From contig NZ_BMYQ01000012.1 of the NCBI RefSeq assembly GCF_014652355.1, positions 75,264 to 120,663 of the forward strand: a stretch of 45,400 nucleotides of DNA, given 5' to 3'. Below the pieces are notes generated by a model. It searched no databases and had not been told where the DNA came from. It saw nothing but the letters and a program-made list of their open reading frames with translations. Source of the stretch: Gemmobacter lanyuensis (GTDB taxonomy: Bacteria > Pseudomonadota > Alphaproteobacteria > Rhodobacterales > Rhodobacteraceae). The position numbers and the translations under genes were made by a program. This document shows positions 8,246-19,145 of the stretch, in pieces; position 1 is the first letter of the stretch; each line of letters starts with the position of its first letter.

Positions 8246-8779
8246 ATGGCGTATGTTACCAAGGCTCTGCTGATCGTGGCCGCGCTCGGCCTTGCAGCCT
8301 GCAAGAACCCTGATCGTTACGGCGCGGGCGGCGCCGGTGGCATGGGCGGGGCCGGCGGCTATGGCGCGGGCGGCGTGAATGGACAGGGCCTTGGCGGGCC
8401 GAGCGATCCGACCTCGATCGCCTATTTCCAGCAGACGCTGGGGGACCGCGTGTTCTTCCTTGTTGACCAGTCGAGCCTGAGCGATGAGGCCCGCGGCATC
8501 CTGACCCGTCAGGCCCAGTGGCTGCAACAGAATGCCGACTATGCCATCATCATCGAAGGCCATGCCGACGAACAGGGCACCCGCGAATACAACCTTGCGC
8601 TTGGCGCCCGTCGTGCTTCGGCCGTGCAGGACTTCCTGATTTCGCAAGGCGTGTCGCCGAACCGCATGCGCACCGTGTCTTATGGCAAAGAGCGCCCGGT
8701 CGAGGTTTGTGCCGCGGAAGCCTGCTTTGCCAAGAACCGCCGCGCCGTGACGGTTCTGTCGATGGGCGCGGGGGCCTGA
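8246..8779 (+). CDS. pal: Peptidoglycan-associated lipoprotein Pal
   Basis: An outer-membrane lipoprotein of 177 residues that anchors the envelope to peptidoglycan and binds TolB. A lipoprotein signal peptide ends in the lipobox LAAC, so the mature lipidated residue is Cys19. A glycine-rich linker (about residues 26-50) comes next, then an OmpA-like peptidoglycan-binding domain. The domain signature is IIIEGHADEQGTREYNLALGARRASAVQDFL, followed by VSPNRMRTVSYGKERP and KNRRAVTVLS. The domain has the conserved Asp and Arg that contact diaminopimelate. Start ATG has an AAGAAGGAAA ribosome-binding region. It lies between tolB and cpoB, as expected. Confidence 0.97.
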   Translation: MAYVTKALLIVAALGLAACKNPDRYGAGGAGGMGGAGGYGAGGVNGQGLGGPSDPTSIAYFQQTLGDRVFFLVDQSSLSDEARGILTRQAQWLQQNADYAIIIEGHADEQGTREYNLALGARRASAVQDFLISQGVSPNRMRTVSYGKERPVEVCAAEACFAKNRRAVTVLSMGAGA

Positions 8780-8783
8780 TCCC

Positions 8784-9614
8784 ATGAAGCTGCGCGTTCT
8801 CGCGCTGGCTGTGATGCTGTTGCCCGGTCTGGCCCATGGTCAGGATCGGGCGCAGACTCTGGCCGATATCAAGGCCGAACTCGCCGCCCTGAACGGCGAG
8901 TTCAATGCCCTGAAATCGGAACTGATGACCTCGGGCGCCGTGACCAGCGGTGCCGCAGGGGGATCGGCCTTGCAGCGCATGGATTCCATCGAACAGGCGC
9001 TGGTGCGGCTGACAGCCAAGACCGAAGAGGTCGAGCTGAAGCTGAACCGCGTCGTCTCGGACGGTACCAACCGTCTGGGTGACTTGGAATTCCGGGTGAC
9101 GGAACTGGAAGGCGGCGACATCGGCGCCATCCCCGAAACGCCGCCTCTGGGTGGTGACACTGCCGCAGCTGCGCCTGCCGTAGCGCCCGCGGTTCCCGAA
9201 CAGACCCCGACTTCCGGGGGGGCCGAGCTTGCCATCGGCGAACAGGAAAGTTTCGACCGGGCCAAGGGGGTGCTCGGTCAAGGTGACTTTCGTGCCGCCG
9301 CGCAAGAGTTTGATACCTTTGCCCAATCCTATCCTGGCAGCCCGCTGATGCAGGAAGCGCAGATCCTGAAAGGGGATGCGCTGAAGCAGATGGGGGACAC
9401 CGCGAATGCCGCCCGTGCCTATCTTGATGCCTTTTCGGGCAAGCCGGACGGTGGACAGGCGGCGACGGCGCTGCTGAAACTGGGCGTATCGCTGGCCGAT
9501 CTGGGCCAGACGGCCGAGGCCTGCGTCACCCTGTCGGAGGTGGGCGTGCGCTTCCCGGCCAGCCCCGCCGCGACCGAAGCGCAGGGCAAGCTGGCGGGGA
9601 TGGCCTGCCCGTGA
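8784..9614 (+). CDS. cpoB: Cell division coordinator CpoB (YbgF)
   Basis: A periplasmic TolA-associated protein that couples peptidoglycan synthesis to outer-membrane constriction in enteric bacteria. Of its 276 residues, the first 19 or so are a signal peptide (MKLRVLALAVMLLPGLAHG). An N-terminal trimerising coiled coil follows (LADIKAELAALNGEFNALKSEL ... RLTAKTEEVELKLNRV). After a proline/alanine linker come C-terminal tetratricopeptide repeats beginning FDRAKGVLGQGDFRAAAQEFDTFAQSYP. Four bases separate it from the pal stop, and its stop overlaps the GTG of tilS. The repeats are the usual CpoB number, and there is no sign of truncation. Confidence 0.93.
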   Translation: MKLRVLALAVMLLPGLAHGQDRAQTLADIKAELAALNGEFNALKSELMTSGAVTSGAAGGSALQRMDSIEQALVRLTAKTEEVELKLNRVVSDGTNRLGDLEFRVTELEGGDIGAIPETPPLGGDTAAAAPAVAPAVPEQTPTSGGAELAIGEQESFDRAKGVLGQGDFRAAAQEFDTFAQSYPGSPLMQEAQILKGDALKQMGDTANAARAYLDAFSGKPDGGQAATALLKLGVSLADLGQTAEACVTLSEVGVRFPASPAATEAQGKLAGMACP

Positions 9615-10852
9615 CGGCGACCGAGGCCGCGCCGCTGGCTGCGGTGGCCCGATGGATGGACAGCGTTTCTCCCGCCCGGGTCGGCATTGCCGTCTCGGGC
9701 GGTGGCGATTCTGTGGCCCTGCTGCATCTGGCGCATTGCGCGGCACCGGGGCGGGTTGCGGCTGTAACGGTCGACCACGGGCTGCGCGCCGCATCTGCCG
9801 ATGAGGCCCGGCAGATGGCCGAGTATTGCGCCGACTTGGGTGTGCCGCACCGGGTGCTGTGCTGGTCCGGCCCTGCCGACAGCGGCAATCTGATGGCGCA
9901 GGCCCGGCAAGCGCGGTTCGCGCTGATTGCGTCCTGGGCGCAAGAACAGGGGCTGGGCTGTGTGGCGCTTGGCCATACTCTGGACGATCAGGCCGAAAGC
10001 TTTCTGATGAACCTGGGCCGCGCGGCGGGCCTTGATGGCCTGTCGGGCATGCGCGCCGATTGGCAGGCCGCGGGGGTCCGCTGGTGCAGGCCGCTGTTGG
10101 CCATCGCCCGTGCCGATCTGCGCGCTTACCTGCGTGGGCAAGGGATCAGCTGGATCGACGACCCCACGAATGAGGATGACCGCTTTGCCCGTGTCCGTGC
10201 GCGCCGGGCTGTGGCGGCTCTGCGCCCGGTGGCCGATCTGCAGGCGATTGGTCGCAGCATCGCCCATCTGGCCGCTCTGCGGGCCGATCTGACCCGCGCG
10301 CTTGGCGCTTGGGTGGCCGCGCATGTGACCGAGCGGGCAGGCGCCTTGACCTTCGACCGGGTTGCCTGGGCGGCGCTGCTGCCCGATCTGCGGCGGCGGC
10401 TGATCCCCGCCATTCTGCGCTGGATGACCGGCGCCGAACATCCCCCGCGTGAGGCGCAGCTTGCGCGGCTGATCGACGCGCTTTTGGCGGGGCAGGGGGG
10501 CACGCTGGGGGGCGTGCGTTTTCGGGCCAAAGGCAATCACATCTCTGTCATGCGGGAACCGCGCGCCGTGGCGGGCCTGTCGGTGCCCTGCCATGGTGCG
10601 GGCGGGCGCTGGGACGGGCGCTGGCGTCTGACCGGACCTGCGGCCAAGGGTGAGGAAATCCGGGCGCTTGGCGCCCAAGGCTTGGCACTTTGCCCCGACT
10701 GGCGCACGACGGGCAACCCGCGCGAAGCGCTGATCGTTTCCCCTGCCATCTGGGAGGGGGCGCGCCTTGTTGCGGCCCCCTTGGCCGGAAAAAGTGGCGG
10801 ATGGGTGGCGGAACCCGATCCTTCCTTCGGAATGTTCATCTTATCACATTGA
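9611..10852 (+). CDS. tilS: tRNA(Ile)-lysidine synthetase TilS
   Basis: TilS modifies the wobble cytidine of the CAU-anticodon tRNA(Ile) to lysidine, using ATP and lysine, so that the tRNA reads AUA codons. The N-terminal PP-loop ATPase motif SGGGDS is at residues 29-34, followed by VTVDHGLRAASADEA and ALGHTLDDQAESFLM, both typical of the family. The C-terminal part (about residues 210-413) is less conserved. Length is 413 residues. GTG start overlaps the cpoB stop by four bases, and this pal-cpoB-tilS-ftsH order is common in Rhodobacterales. A rare-codon link to ftsH is not implied. Confidence 0.94.
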   Translation: MTATEAAPLAAVARWMDSVSPARVGIAVSGGGDSVALLHLAHCAAPGRVAAVTVDHGLRAASADEARQMAEYCADLGVPHRVLCWSGPADSGNLMAQARQARFALIASWAQEQGLGCVALGHTLDDQAESFLMNLGRAAGLDGLSGMRADWQAAGVRWCRPLLAIARADLRAYLRGQGISWIDDPTNEDDRFARVRARRAVAALRPVADLQAIGRSIAHLAALRADLTRALGAWVAAHVTERAGALTFDRVAWAALLPDLRRRLIPAILRWMTGAEHPPREAQLARLIDALLAGQGGTLGGVRFRAKGNHISVMREPRAVAGLSVPCHGAGGRWDGRWRLTGPAAKGEEIRALGAQGLALCPDWRTTGNPREALIVSPAIWEGARLVAAPLAGKSGGWVAEPDPSFGMFILSH

Positions 10853-10876
10853 ACCCCCGCCCCAGATGTCTATTTT
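10849..10876 (+). promoter_or_regulatory. Candidate promoter for ftsH
   Basis: TTGAAC (10849-10854) and TATTTT (10871-10876) have a 16-base spacer at the tilS-ftsH junction. This is a plausible housekeeping promoter, judged by eye only. A heat-shock-type spacing was looked for and not found. Confidence 0.4.
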
Positions 10877-10932
10877 AGATCCAAAGACGCGCGCGGTCCC
10901 CCTGCGCGCGCCCGATGCCAAGGAGTTCCCTC

Positions 10933-12840
<1,908 letters not shown>

Positions 12841-12843
12841 GGC

Positions 12844-13623
12844 GTGGCCGCGCAGATGACAGATTGGAACCCCGGGGCCTATGCAAGGTTCCGGGGTTTG
12901 CGTTTGCGCCCCGCGATGGACCTGCTGGCCCAGGTGGGCGGCATCCCCGACGGGGTGGTGGTCGATCTGGGCTGCGGCGATGGGGCGGTGGCGCCGCCGC
13001 TGCGGCAGGCATTTCCGGGGCATGATCTGATCGGGATCGACAGTTCCCCGGCCATGCTGGCACAGGCGCGCGGCTATGACCGGACCGAGGTCTGTGACAT
13101 TGCCGATTGGCAGATGAAGGGGACCGTCGCGCTGATCTTTTCCAATGCGGCCTTGCATTGGTTGGGGGATCATGCGCGGCTCTTGCCGCGTCTGGCGGCA
13201 AATCTGATGCCGGGCGGGGTGCTGGCGGTCCAGATGCCGGATCAGTTTCTGGCGCCGTCGCATCGGATCTTGCGGGATCTGGCAGAGACGATGTTCCCGG
13301 ATCGGTTCGATTTTGCGGATTACCACCCGCCGGTTCTGACGGCGGCGGAGTATTGGGACATTCTGGCGCCGCTGGGCGTGGCCACGATCTGGGAAACGAC
13401 CTACCTTCAGCCATTGTCCGCGTCCACCGCCGGGCATCCGGTCCGTGCCTTTACCGAAAGCACGGCGATGCGGCCGTTTCTGGCGCAGCTCGACCCAGAG
13501 GCGGCACAAGCCTTCACGGGCGCCTATGACGCGGCGCTTGCCGTGCCCTATCCGATTCAGCCGGACGGAGGGGCACTGATGCCCTTCCGCAGGCTGTTCA
13601 TGGTGCTGCGCGTCACAGGTTGA
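12844..13623 (+). CDS. Class I SAM-dependent methyltransferase, trans-aconitate methyltransferase-like
   Basis: A soluble methyltransferase of 259 residues. Motif I is VVVDLGCGDGAVAPPLRQAFPGHDLIGIDSSPAML, followed by a DIADWQ acidic motif and the post-motif SNAALHWLGDHARLLPRLAANLMPGGVLAVQMPDQF. The opening TDWNPGAYARFRGLRLRPAMDLLAQV and the NAALHWLGD segment resemble trans-aconitate 2-methyltransferase (Tam). Substrate assignment is nevertheless uncertain in this superfamily. It begins three bases after ftsH with GTG, and an ATG at 12856 (MTDWNPG) is an equally good start. It probably shares the ftsH transcript. Its last 11 bases overlap the end of the convergent RTX gene. Confidence 0.82.
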   Translation: MAAQMTDWNPGAYARFRGLRLRPAMDLLAQVGGIPDGVVVDLGCGDGAVAPPLRQAFPGHDLIGIDSSPAMLAQARGYDRTEVCDIADWQMKGTVALIFSNAALHWLGDHARLLPRLAANLMPGGVLAVQMPDQFLAPSHRILRDLAETMFPDRFDFADYHPPVLTAAEYWDILAPLGVATIWETTYLQPLSASTAGHPVRAFTESTAMRPFLAQLDPEAAQAFTGAYDAALAVPYPIQPDGGALMPFRRLFMVLRVTG

Positions 13624-14911
13624 AGTCGGATTCGATCAGCATCGGCCGTCCGTTGCCCAGCACGTCGATGGCAAAGTCAGAGATGCGATCCCCGTTCAGA
13701 TCGGCCAGAACGCGCTGCCCGTCTGCCGTATCTGCCACGCGCAGCTGACCCGCCTGCCCGGTAAAGACGGTCACGAAGGTAAAGCTGCCAAACCCGTCGG
13801 CAGCGCCATTGGCGTCGATCTGTGCAAGGCCGATGCGGTCGCCTTCAGCGCGGTTGAAATCGACGATGACATCGCGCCCGGTCGATAGGACGGTGCTTTC
13901 ATCCGCCTTCAGGAAGATGAAGCGGTCTGCCCCGGCGTCGCCCTGCAGGCGGTCGCGCCCCGCGGCGCCGTGCAGCACGTCATCGCCCACGCCGCCAAAA
14001 AGTCGGTCGTTGTCCTCATTGGCAAAGAGCATGTCATTGCCCTCGCCCCCGACCATGAAATCCGCACCGGCACCGCCATAGATCCTGTCGCCATTCCCCC
14101 CGCCGAAAAGCCGGTCATTGCCGTTCTGCCCGGCAATATAATCGAACCCCATCCCGCCGTAGGCAGTGTCGTTGGCGCCCCCCATGAACAAGTCGTCATT
14201 GCCGCCGGCGCCGTCAAAGATATTGGCGTTATAGTTGCCGCCCACGGCGCCCTCGACGCTGTCGCGCAGCTGATCGCCGAAATCGCTGCCGAGGATATTG
14301 TTGAAGCCGTTCAGCTGGTCGCCCGCCGCATGGCCTCCACGGCCGGTGGTCGTGGTGCCGAAGGTGAAGGTCACATTCACCGCGGCATCGGACCCGGCAT
14401 AGCTGACCCAGTCGGTCAGGTTAGCTCCGCCGGAAAGGGAATCGGCCCCGGCGCCGCCCGAAATGGTATCGCTGTCGTCGCCGCCGCTGATCGTGTCATT
14501 CCCGCCCTCGCCGAAGAGACGGTCGGCGCCATAGCTGCCGCTCATCGAATCTGCGCCGGTGCCACCGTAGATCACGTCATTTCCGGCATCGCCATTCAGG
14601 GTATCGTTCCCGCCTTCGCCGAGGATGCGGTTGTTCAGCTCGCTCCCATCGATCCAGTCCGCGCCGGAAGACCCGCGGGCGTTCTCGATTTGCCCGACCA
14701 CCACGAGGCGGTTGCCGGTATTGCCCACGTAATAGATGCCCGAAGACTGAAGCGTGACGCCGTTGAAAATGGACTAGCCCAGATCAATCGACTGGCTGGT
14801 ATGGGCCTCTCTCAGGATCATCCAGTCGATTCCGACACCATCATCAACCAGGGTCACGGTGCTGCTGCCATTGCTGACGAGGTCTTCGATGTAATAGAAG
14901 TTGTTGGCCAT
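13613..14911 (-). pseudogene. RTX calcium-binding protein gene interrupted by an in-frame amber codon
   Basis: Reading down the minus strand from the ATG at 14911, preceded by GGAGGATTGGGAG, a single frame runs for 432 codons to 13613. Codon 46 is TAG (14774-14776). Before the stop is MANNFYYIEDLVS ... ILREAHTSQSIDLG. After it the same frame continues SIFNGVTLQSSGIYYVGNTGNRLVVVGQIENARG, then about a dozen GGxGxDxL nonapeptide repeats, and a C-terminal sheet domain typical of type I secretion substrates (DRFIFLKADESTVL ... DVIVDFNRAEGDRI). The nearest downstream start, GTG at 14728, has no ribosome-binding site. No frameshift or deletion is visible, so this is a point nonsense change, a readthrough codon or a base error. 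No type I exporter genes lie nearby. Confidence 0.8.
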
Positions 14912-15024
14912 CTCCCAATCCTCCACCAGGACGAACGCGATTAGCGTCAGGGTTGCAGGGAATCAGGCGGCGCGCCAGCACGAATCACGTAAGGGAAGCC
15001 TCCTTGGCGGACTGCCCATCGTGA

Positions 15025-15040
15025 TGGAATTAATATTCCA
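15025..15040. promoter_or_regulatory. Inverted repeat upstream of the interrupted RTX gene
   Basis: TGGAAT and ATTCCA arms flank TAAT, an AT-rich interruption in a GC-rich divergent region. It lies 114 bases upstream of the RTX start and 160 bases upstream of fhs. It is a possible operator, with no known regulator assigned. Confidence 0.35.
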
Positions 15041-15072
15041 CGGCAGACAAATTTCCGCATGAATGTTCCATA

Positions 15073-15086
15073 TTTCCGATCGGAAA
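15073..15086. promoter_or_regulatory. Perfect 14-bp palindrome upstream of fhs
   Basis: TTTCCGATCGGAAA is fully self-complementary and lies 114 bases before the fhs start. Together with the repeat at 15025 it suggests regulator binding in the divergent region. Confidence 0.4.
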
Positions 15087-15199
15087 CCGCAGCTGGCGAT
15101 TTTGCGGGTAACTGTGTCGCAATCGCGCCTTTCAGCCGGGCTTCCTGTCGCTATCGTGCCGCCAAAGCAATCCGGGCGCCACACCCAAGGGAGTAAGAG

Positions 15200-16876
15200 A
15201 TGTCGTTCAAGACAGATATTGAGATCGCGCGCGAAGCGAAGAAAAAGCCGATTCAAGAGATCGGCACCAAGCTTGGCATCCCGACCGAGCATCTGCTGCC
15301 CTACGGCCACGACAAGGCCAAGGTGAGCCAGGAGTTCATCCGCTCGCTCGACGGCAAGCAGGATGGCAAGCTGATCCTCGTGACGGCGATCAACCCGACC
15401 CCGGCGGGCGAAGGCAAGACCACCACCACCGTGGGTCTGGGCGATGGCCTGAACCGCATCGGCAAGAAAGCCGTGATCTGTATCCGTGAAGCCTCGCTCG
15501 GCCCGAACTTCGGGATGAAGGGTGGCGCAGCCGGCGGCGGCATGGCCCAGGTCGTCCCGATGGAGGAGATGAACCTCCACTTCACCGGCGACTTCCACGC
15601 CATCACCAGCGCCCACAACCTGCTGTCGGCGATGATCGACAACCACATCTACTGGGGCAACACCCTGGGGATCGACGAGCGTCGCGTCGTGTGGCGCCGC
15701 GTCATGGACATGAACGACCGCGCCCTGCGCGACATCGTTGTCTCGCTCGGTGGCGTGTCGAACGGCTTCCCGCGTCAGACCGGCTTTGACATCACCGTGG
15801 CCTCCGAAGTCATGGCAATCCTCTGCCTGTCGAACGACCTGGAAGACCTGCAGAAGCGTCTGGGCGACATCGTTGTGGCCTATACCCGCGACAAGACGCC
15901 GATCTACTGCCGCGACATCAAGGCCGACGGCGCCATGACCGTGCTGCTGAAAGATGCGATGCAGCCGAACCTGGTGCAGACGCTGGAAAACAACCCGGCC
16001 TTCGTGCATGGCGGCCCGTTCGCCAATATCGCGCACGGCTGCAACTCGGTCATCGCGACCAAGACCGCGCTGAAGCTGGGCGAATATGTTGTCACCGAAG
16101 CGGGCTTCGGGGCCGACCTCGGCGCAGAGAAGTTCTTTGACATCAAGTGCCGCAAGGCGGGTCTGAAACCGGCAGCTGCCGTGATCGTGGCCACCGTCCG
16201 CGCCATGAAGATGAACGGCGGCGTCGCCAAGGCCGATCTGGGGGCCGAGAATGTCGAGGCCGTCAAGAAGGGCTGCCCGAACCTGGGCCGTCACATCGCC
16301 AACGTGAAATCCTTCGGCGTGCCGGTCGTCGTGGCGATCAACCACTTCTACAGCGACACCGATGCCGAAGTGGCGGCGGTGAAGGAATATGTGGCTGCCC
16401 AGGGCGCCGAGGCCATCCTCTGCAAGCACTGGGCGCAAGGCTCGGCCGGGATCGAAGATCTGGCCAATGCCGTCGTCAAACTGGCGGAATCGGGCGCTTC
16501 GAACTTTGCCCCGCTCTACCCGGACGAAATGCCGCTGTTCCAGAAGATCGAAACCATCGCCAAGCGCATCTACCACGCTGATGAAGTGCTGGCCGACAAG
16601 TCGATCCGCGATCAGCTGAAAGCTTGGGAAGCCGCTGGCTACGGTCATCTTCCGATCTGCATGGCCAAGACGCAGTACTCGTTCTCGACCGACCCGAACC
16701 TGCGCGGCGCGCCGACGGGCCATTCGGTGCCGGTGCGTGAAGTGCGTCTGTCGGCCGGTGCCGGCTTCATCGTCGCCATCTGCGGCGAGATCATGACCAT
16801 GCCGGGCCTGCCGAAAGTGCCTTCGGCTGAAGTGATCCGCCTGAACGACGAAGGCCACGTCGAAGGCCTGTTCTGA
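15200..16876 (+). CDS. fhs: Formate-tetrahydrofolate ligase
   Basis: This enzyme joins formate to tetrahydrofolate with ATP to give 10-formyl-tetrahydrofolate, a central step of one-carbon metabolism. At 558 residues it is a full-length monofunctional enzyme. Visible landmarks are the nucleotide-binding loop [18 protein letters not shown], the downstream [36 protein letters not shown] segment, and [17 protein letters not shown] is preceded by AAGGGAG. It is followed by a chorismate mutase-type gene and two folD genes on the same strand. This suggests a unit supplying or draining folate-bound carbon, as in Rhodobacterales that use formate, methylated amines or DMSP. Confidence 0.97.
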   Translation: MSFKTDIEIAREAKKKPIQEIGTKLGIPTEHLLPYGHDKAKVSQEFIRSLDGKQDGKLILVTAINPTPAGEGKTTTTVGLGDGLNRIGKKAVICIREASLGPNFGMKGGAAGGGMAQVVPMEEMNLHFTGDFHAITSAHNLLSAMIDNHIYWGNTLGIDERRVVWRRVMDMNDRALRDIVVSLGGVSNGFPRQTGFDITVASEVMAILCLSNDLEDLQKRLGDIVVAYTRDKTPIYCRDIKADGAMTVLLKDAMQPNLVQTLENNPAFVHGGPFANIAHGCNSVIATKTALKLGEYVVTEAGFGADLGAEKFFDIKCRKAGLKPAAAVIVATVRAMKMNGGVAKADLGAENVEAVKKGCPNLGRHIANVKSFGVPVVVAINHFYSDTDAEVAAVKEYVAAQGAEAILCKHWAQGSAGIEDLANAVVKLAESGASNFAPLYPDEMPLFQKIETIAKRIYHADEVLADKSIRDQLKAWEAAGYGHLPICMAKTQYSFSTDPNLRGAPTGHSVPVREVRLSAGAGFIVAICGEIMTMPGLPKVPSAEVIRLNDEGHVEGLF

Positions 16877-16944
16877 TCAGCGGCCGCGCCTTGCCATCAT
16901 ACCCGCGAGGGTTTACCTCGCGGGAAACCTCATCGGAGGATATG

Positions 16945-17238
16945 ATGAAGGCCCCGACTGATTGCCACAACATGACCGAACTGCGCGCCGCCATCGATGC
17001 GCTGGACAGTCAGATCGTGGCGCTGATTGCGCGGCGGGCCGGTTACATCGACCGGGCCGCCGAACTCAAACCCGCCGAGGGTCTACCCGCCCGCATTGAT
17101 GAACGTGTCGAGGATGTGGTGGCCAAGGTCTGCGCCCGCGCCAATGCAGAGGGGCTGGACCCCGCGCTTGTCGAACAGATCTGGCGGATGATGATCGAAT
17201 GGTCGATTGCCCGCGAAGAGCAGGTGCTGGGACGGTAA
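16945..17238 (+). CDS. AroQ-type chorismate mutase family protein
   Basis: A small all-helical protein of 97 residues in the AroQ/PchB fold family, whose members rearrange chorismate to prephenate or split isochorismate. Helix 1 has ELRAAIDALDSQIVALIARRAGYIDRAAELK, with the expected early Arg, second Arg and Lys. The next helix has RIDERVEDVVAKVCARANAEGL, and the last one LVEQIWRMMIEWSIAREE. GGAGGA at 16935-16940 favours the second of two tandem ATG codons, at 16945. The frame is open upstream to 16891 without a better start. Its place between fhs and folD is notable because no other aromatic-pathway gene is present. True activity is unproven from sequence. Confidence 0.85.
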   Translation: MKAPTDCHNMTELRAAIDALDSQIVALIARRAGYIDRAAELKPAEGLPARIDERVEDVVAKVCARANAEGLDPALVEQIWRMMIEWSIAREEQVLGR

Positions 17239-17322
17239 TCCGCGCGCCGACGCCCGATGCGCTGGCAGGGGATCGTGATGTTTCAAGGGGTTGGTGCGCC
17301 ACCCCGTCAGAGGACGACAGCG

Positions 17323-18216
17323 ATGACCGCTACCCTGATTGACGGCAAGGCCATTGCGGCCCGCATGGTCGAAGAGGTCCGCGCCGATGCGGCCGCGCTG
17401 GCCGAGCGGGGCTGGGCGCCGCGCCTCGTGTCGATTTCCGTGGGCGATGTCGCCGCGGCCGAGCTTTACGTCCGCAACCAGCAGAAAAGCGCAGAAGCCG
17501 CAGGCCTGCAGTTCGAGGCACGCAATTACCCCGCCGAGATCAGCCTGGAGCAGCTGACCGGCGTGCTGATGGGCCTGAACGCGGATCCGCGCGTGAACGG
17601 CATCATCATCCAGCGCCCGCTTCCGGCGCATATCCCGGTCAAGACGCTGCAGAAGGCCATCCATCCGCTGAAGGATGTCGAGGGCATGCACCCTGCCTCG
17701 ATCGGGAATATCGTTTACAACGACCTCGCCCTTGGCCCCTGCACGGCGGTGGCGGCGGTCGAGATTCTGAAAACCCTGCCCTTGAACATCCAGGGGCTGG
17801 ATGTCTGCGTGATCGGCCATAGCGAGATCGTGGGCAAGCCCATCGCCTTCCTGATGATGGGTCTGGGCGCAACGGTCACCGTCTGCCACCATATGACGCG
17901 GCAGGTTGCCGTCCACAGCCGCGCGGCCGATGCCGTGTTCGTGGCGGTGGGCAAGCCCGGTCTGGTCACGGGCGAGATGCTGAAACCCGGCGCCGCGCTG
18001 ATCGATATCGGGATCAACCGCATCACCGATGCGGACGGCAAGGGCCGGACCGTCGGCGACGCTGATTTCGACAGCTGTTCAAAGGTTGCGGGCTGGATCA
18101 CCCCGGTTCCGGGCGGGGTGGGGCCGGTCACGGTGGCCACGCTGCTCAAGAACGCGGTGCTGGCGACGCGGATGCAAATGGATCATTACTCTGCCGCCTT
18201 CGCGGTGGAACGCTGA
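17323..18216 (+). CDS. FolD paralogue with altered active site (first copy)
   Basis: A 297-residue member of the bifunctional methylenetetrahydrofolate dehydrogenase/methenyltetrahydrofolate cyclohydrolase family. It keeps the fold landmarks: GIIIQRPLP, GHSEIVGKPIAFLMM in the Rossmann domain, and [17 protein letters not shown] near the end. In the YVxxKxK signature the catalytic Lys is Gln53 (YVRNQQKS). The preceding PAS motif has become AAA. The DVDGF motif has become DVEGM, with Glu120 in place of Asp121. In human FolD a Lys-to-Gln change at this site removes cyclohydrolase but leaves dehydrogenase activity. The copy may therefore be a dedicated dehydrogenase or a regulator, which is inference. 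ATG is preceded by GAGGACGACAGCG. It is 12 bases before the second copy. Confidence 0.9.
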   Translation: MTATLIDGKAIAARMVEEVRADAAALAERGWAPRLVSISVGDVAAAELYVRNQQKSAEAAGLQFEARNYPAEISLEQLTGVLMGLNADPRVNGIIIQRPLPAHIPVKTLQKAIHPLKDVEGMHPASIGNIVYNDLALGPCTAVAAVEILKTLPLNIQGLDVCVIGHSEIVGKPIAFLMMGLGATVTVCHHMTRQVAVHSRAADAVFVAVGKPGLVTGEMLKPGAALIDIGINRITDADGKGRTVGDADFDSCSKVAGWITPVPGGVGPVTVATLLKNAVLATRMQMDHYSAAFAVER

Positions 18217-18228
18217 GGAGACAAGGCC

Positions 18229-19119
18229 ATGACGGCAGCAATCATCGACGGCAAGGCCTTTGCGGCCAAGGTGCGGGGCGAAGTGGCGGCACATGTCGCG
18301 CGCCTGAAGGAAGAACACGGCATCCAGCCCGGTCTGGCCGTGGTTCTGGTGGGCGAAGACCCGGCAAGCCAGGTCTATGTGTCCTCCAAGGGCAAATCGA
18401 CCGTTGAGGTGGGCATGAAATCGGTCGAGCACAAGCTGCCTGCCGACACCTCCGAGGCTGATCTGCTGGCGCTGATCGCGCGTCTGAATGCTGACAGCTC
18501 GATCCACGGCATTCTGGTGCAACTGCCGCTGCCGGGGCATCTGAACTCGGAACTCGTGATCAACTCGATCGATCCGGCCAAGGATGTGGACGGGTTCCAC
18601 ATCTCGAACGTCGGTCTTCTGGGCACGGGGCAGAAGTCGATGGTTCCCTGCACGCCGCTGGGCTGCCTGATGATGCTGCGTGACCATCACGGGTCGCTGG
18701 CCGGGCTGAATGCCGTGGTCGTGGGCCGGTCGAACATCGTGGGCAAGCCGATGGCGCAGCTGCTGCTGGGCGACAGCTGCACCGTGACCATCGCGCATAG
18801 CCGCACCAAGGATCTGGCCGCGGTCTGCCGCGGGGCCGATATCCTCGTGGCCGCCGTGGGCCGCCCCGAGATGATCACCGGCGACATGGTGAAGCCGGGC
18901 GCCACCGTGATCGACGTGGGCATCAACCGGATCGAGCGGGACGGCAAGGGTAAGCTGGTGGGCGATGTCCATTTCGACAGCGCCAAAGAGGTGGCCGGTG
19001 CCATCACCCCGGTGCCGGGTGGCGTGGGGCCGATGACCATTGCCTGCCTGCTGGCCAATACGCTGACGGCCTGCTGCCGCGCCAATGGCCTGCCCGAACC
19101 CAAGGGTCTGACAGCCTGA
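18229..19119 (+). CDS. folD: Bifunctional methylenetetrahydrofolate dehydrogenase/cyclohydrolase FolD (second copy)
   Basis: The canonical FolD of 296 residues, which oxidises methylene-tetrahydrofolate and hydrolyses methenyl-tetrahydrofolate to the 10-formyl form. All catalytic residues are present: Lys54 in YVSSKGKS, Gln in GILVQLPLP, and Asp in [12 protein letters not shown]. The cofactor domain has [18 protein letters not shown], and the C-terminus has [20 protein letters not shown]. Start ATG follows GAGGAGACAAGGCC. It sits immediately after the altered paralogue and downstream of fhs, which makes the formate branch complete. A terminator-like hairpin follows. Confidence 0.96.
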   Translation: MTAAIIDGKAFAAKVRGEVAAHVARLKEEHGIQPGLAVVLVGEDPASQVYVSSKGKSTVEVGMKSVEHKLPADTSEADLLALIARLNADSSIHGILVQLPLPGHLNSELVINSIDPAKDVDGFHISNVGLLGTGQKSMVPCTPLGCLMMLRDHHGSLAGLNAVVVGRSNIVGKPMAQLLLGDSCTVTIAHSRTKDLAAVCRGADILVAAVGRPEMITGDMVKPGATVIDVGINRIERDGKGKLVGDVHFDSAKEVAGAITPVPGGVGPMTIACLLANTLTACCRANGLPEPKGLTA

Positions 19120-19145
19120 TTTTAGGCCCCTGTTGAACCTGCATG

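Noticed and set aside
10849-10876. Heat-shock (sigma-32) promoter before ftsH
   Set aside because: TTGAA is present, but the following C-rich block is only about six bases away instead of 11 to 15, so only a housekeeping-type match is reported.
15100-15199. Folate (THF) riboswitch before fhs
   Set aside because: No stem arrangement typical of the class is visible in the leader, and the known class is mainly from Gram-positive bacteria.
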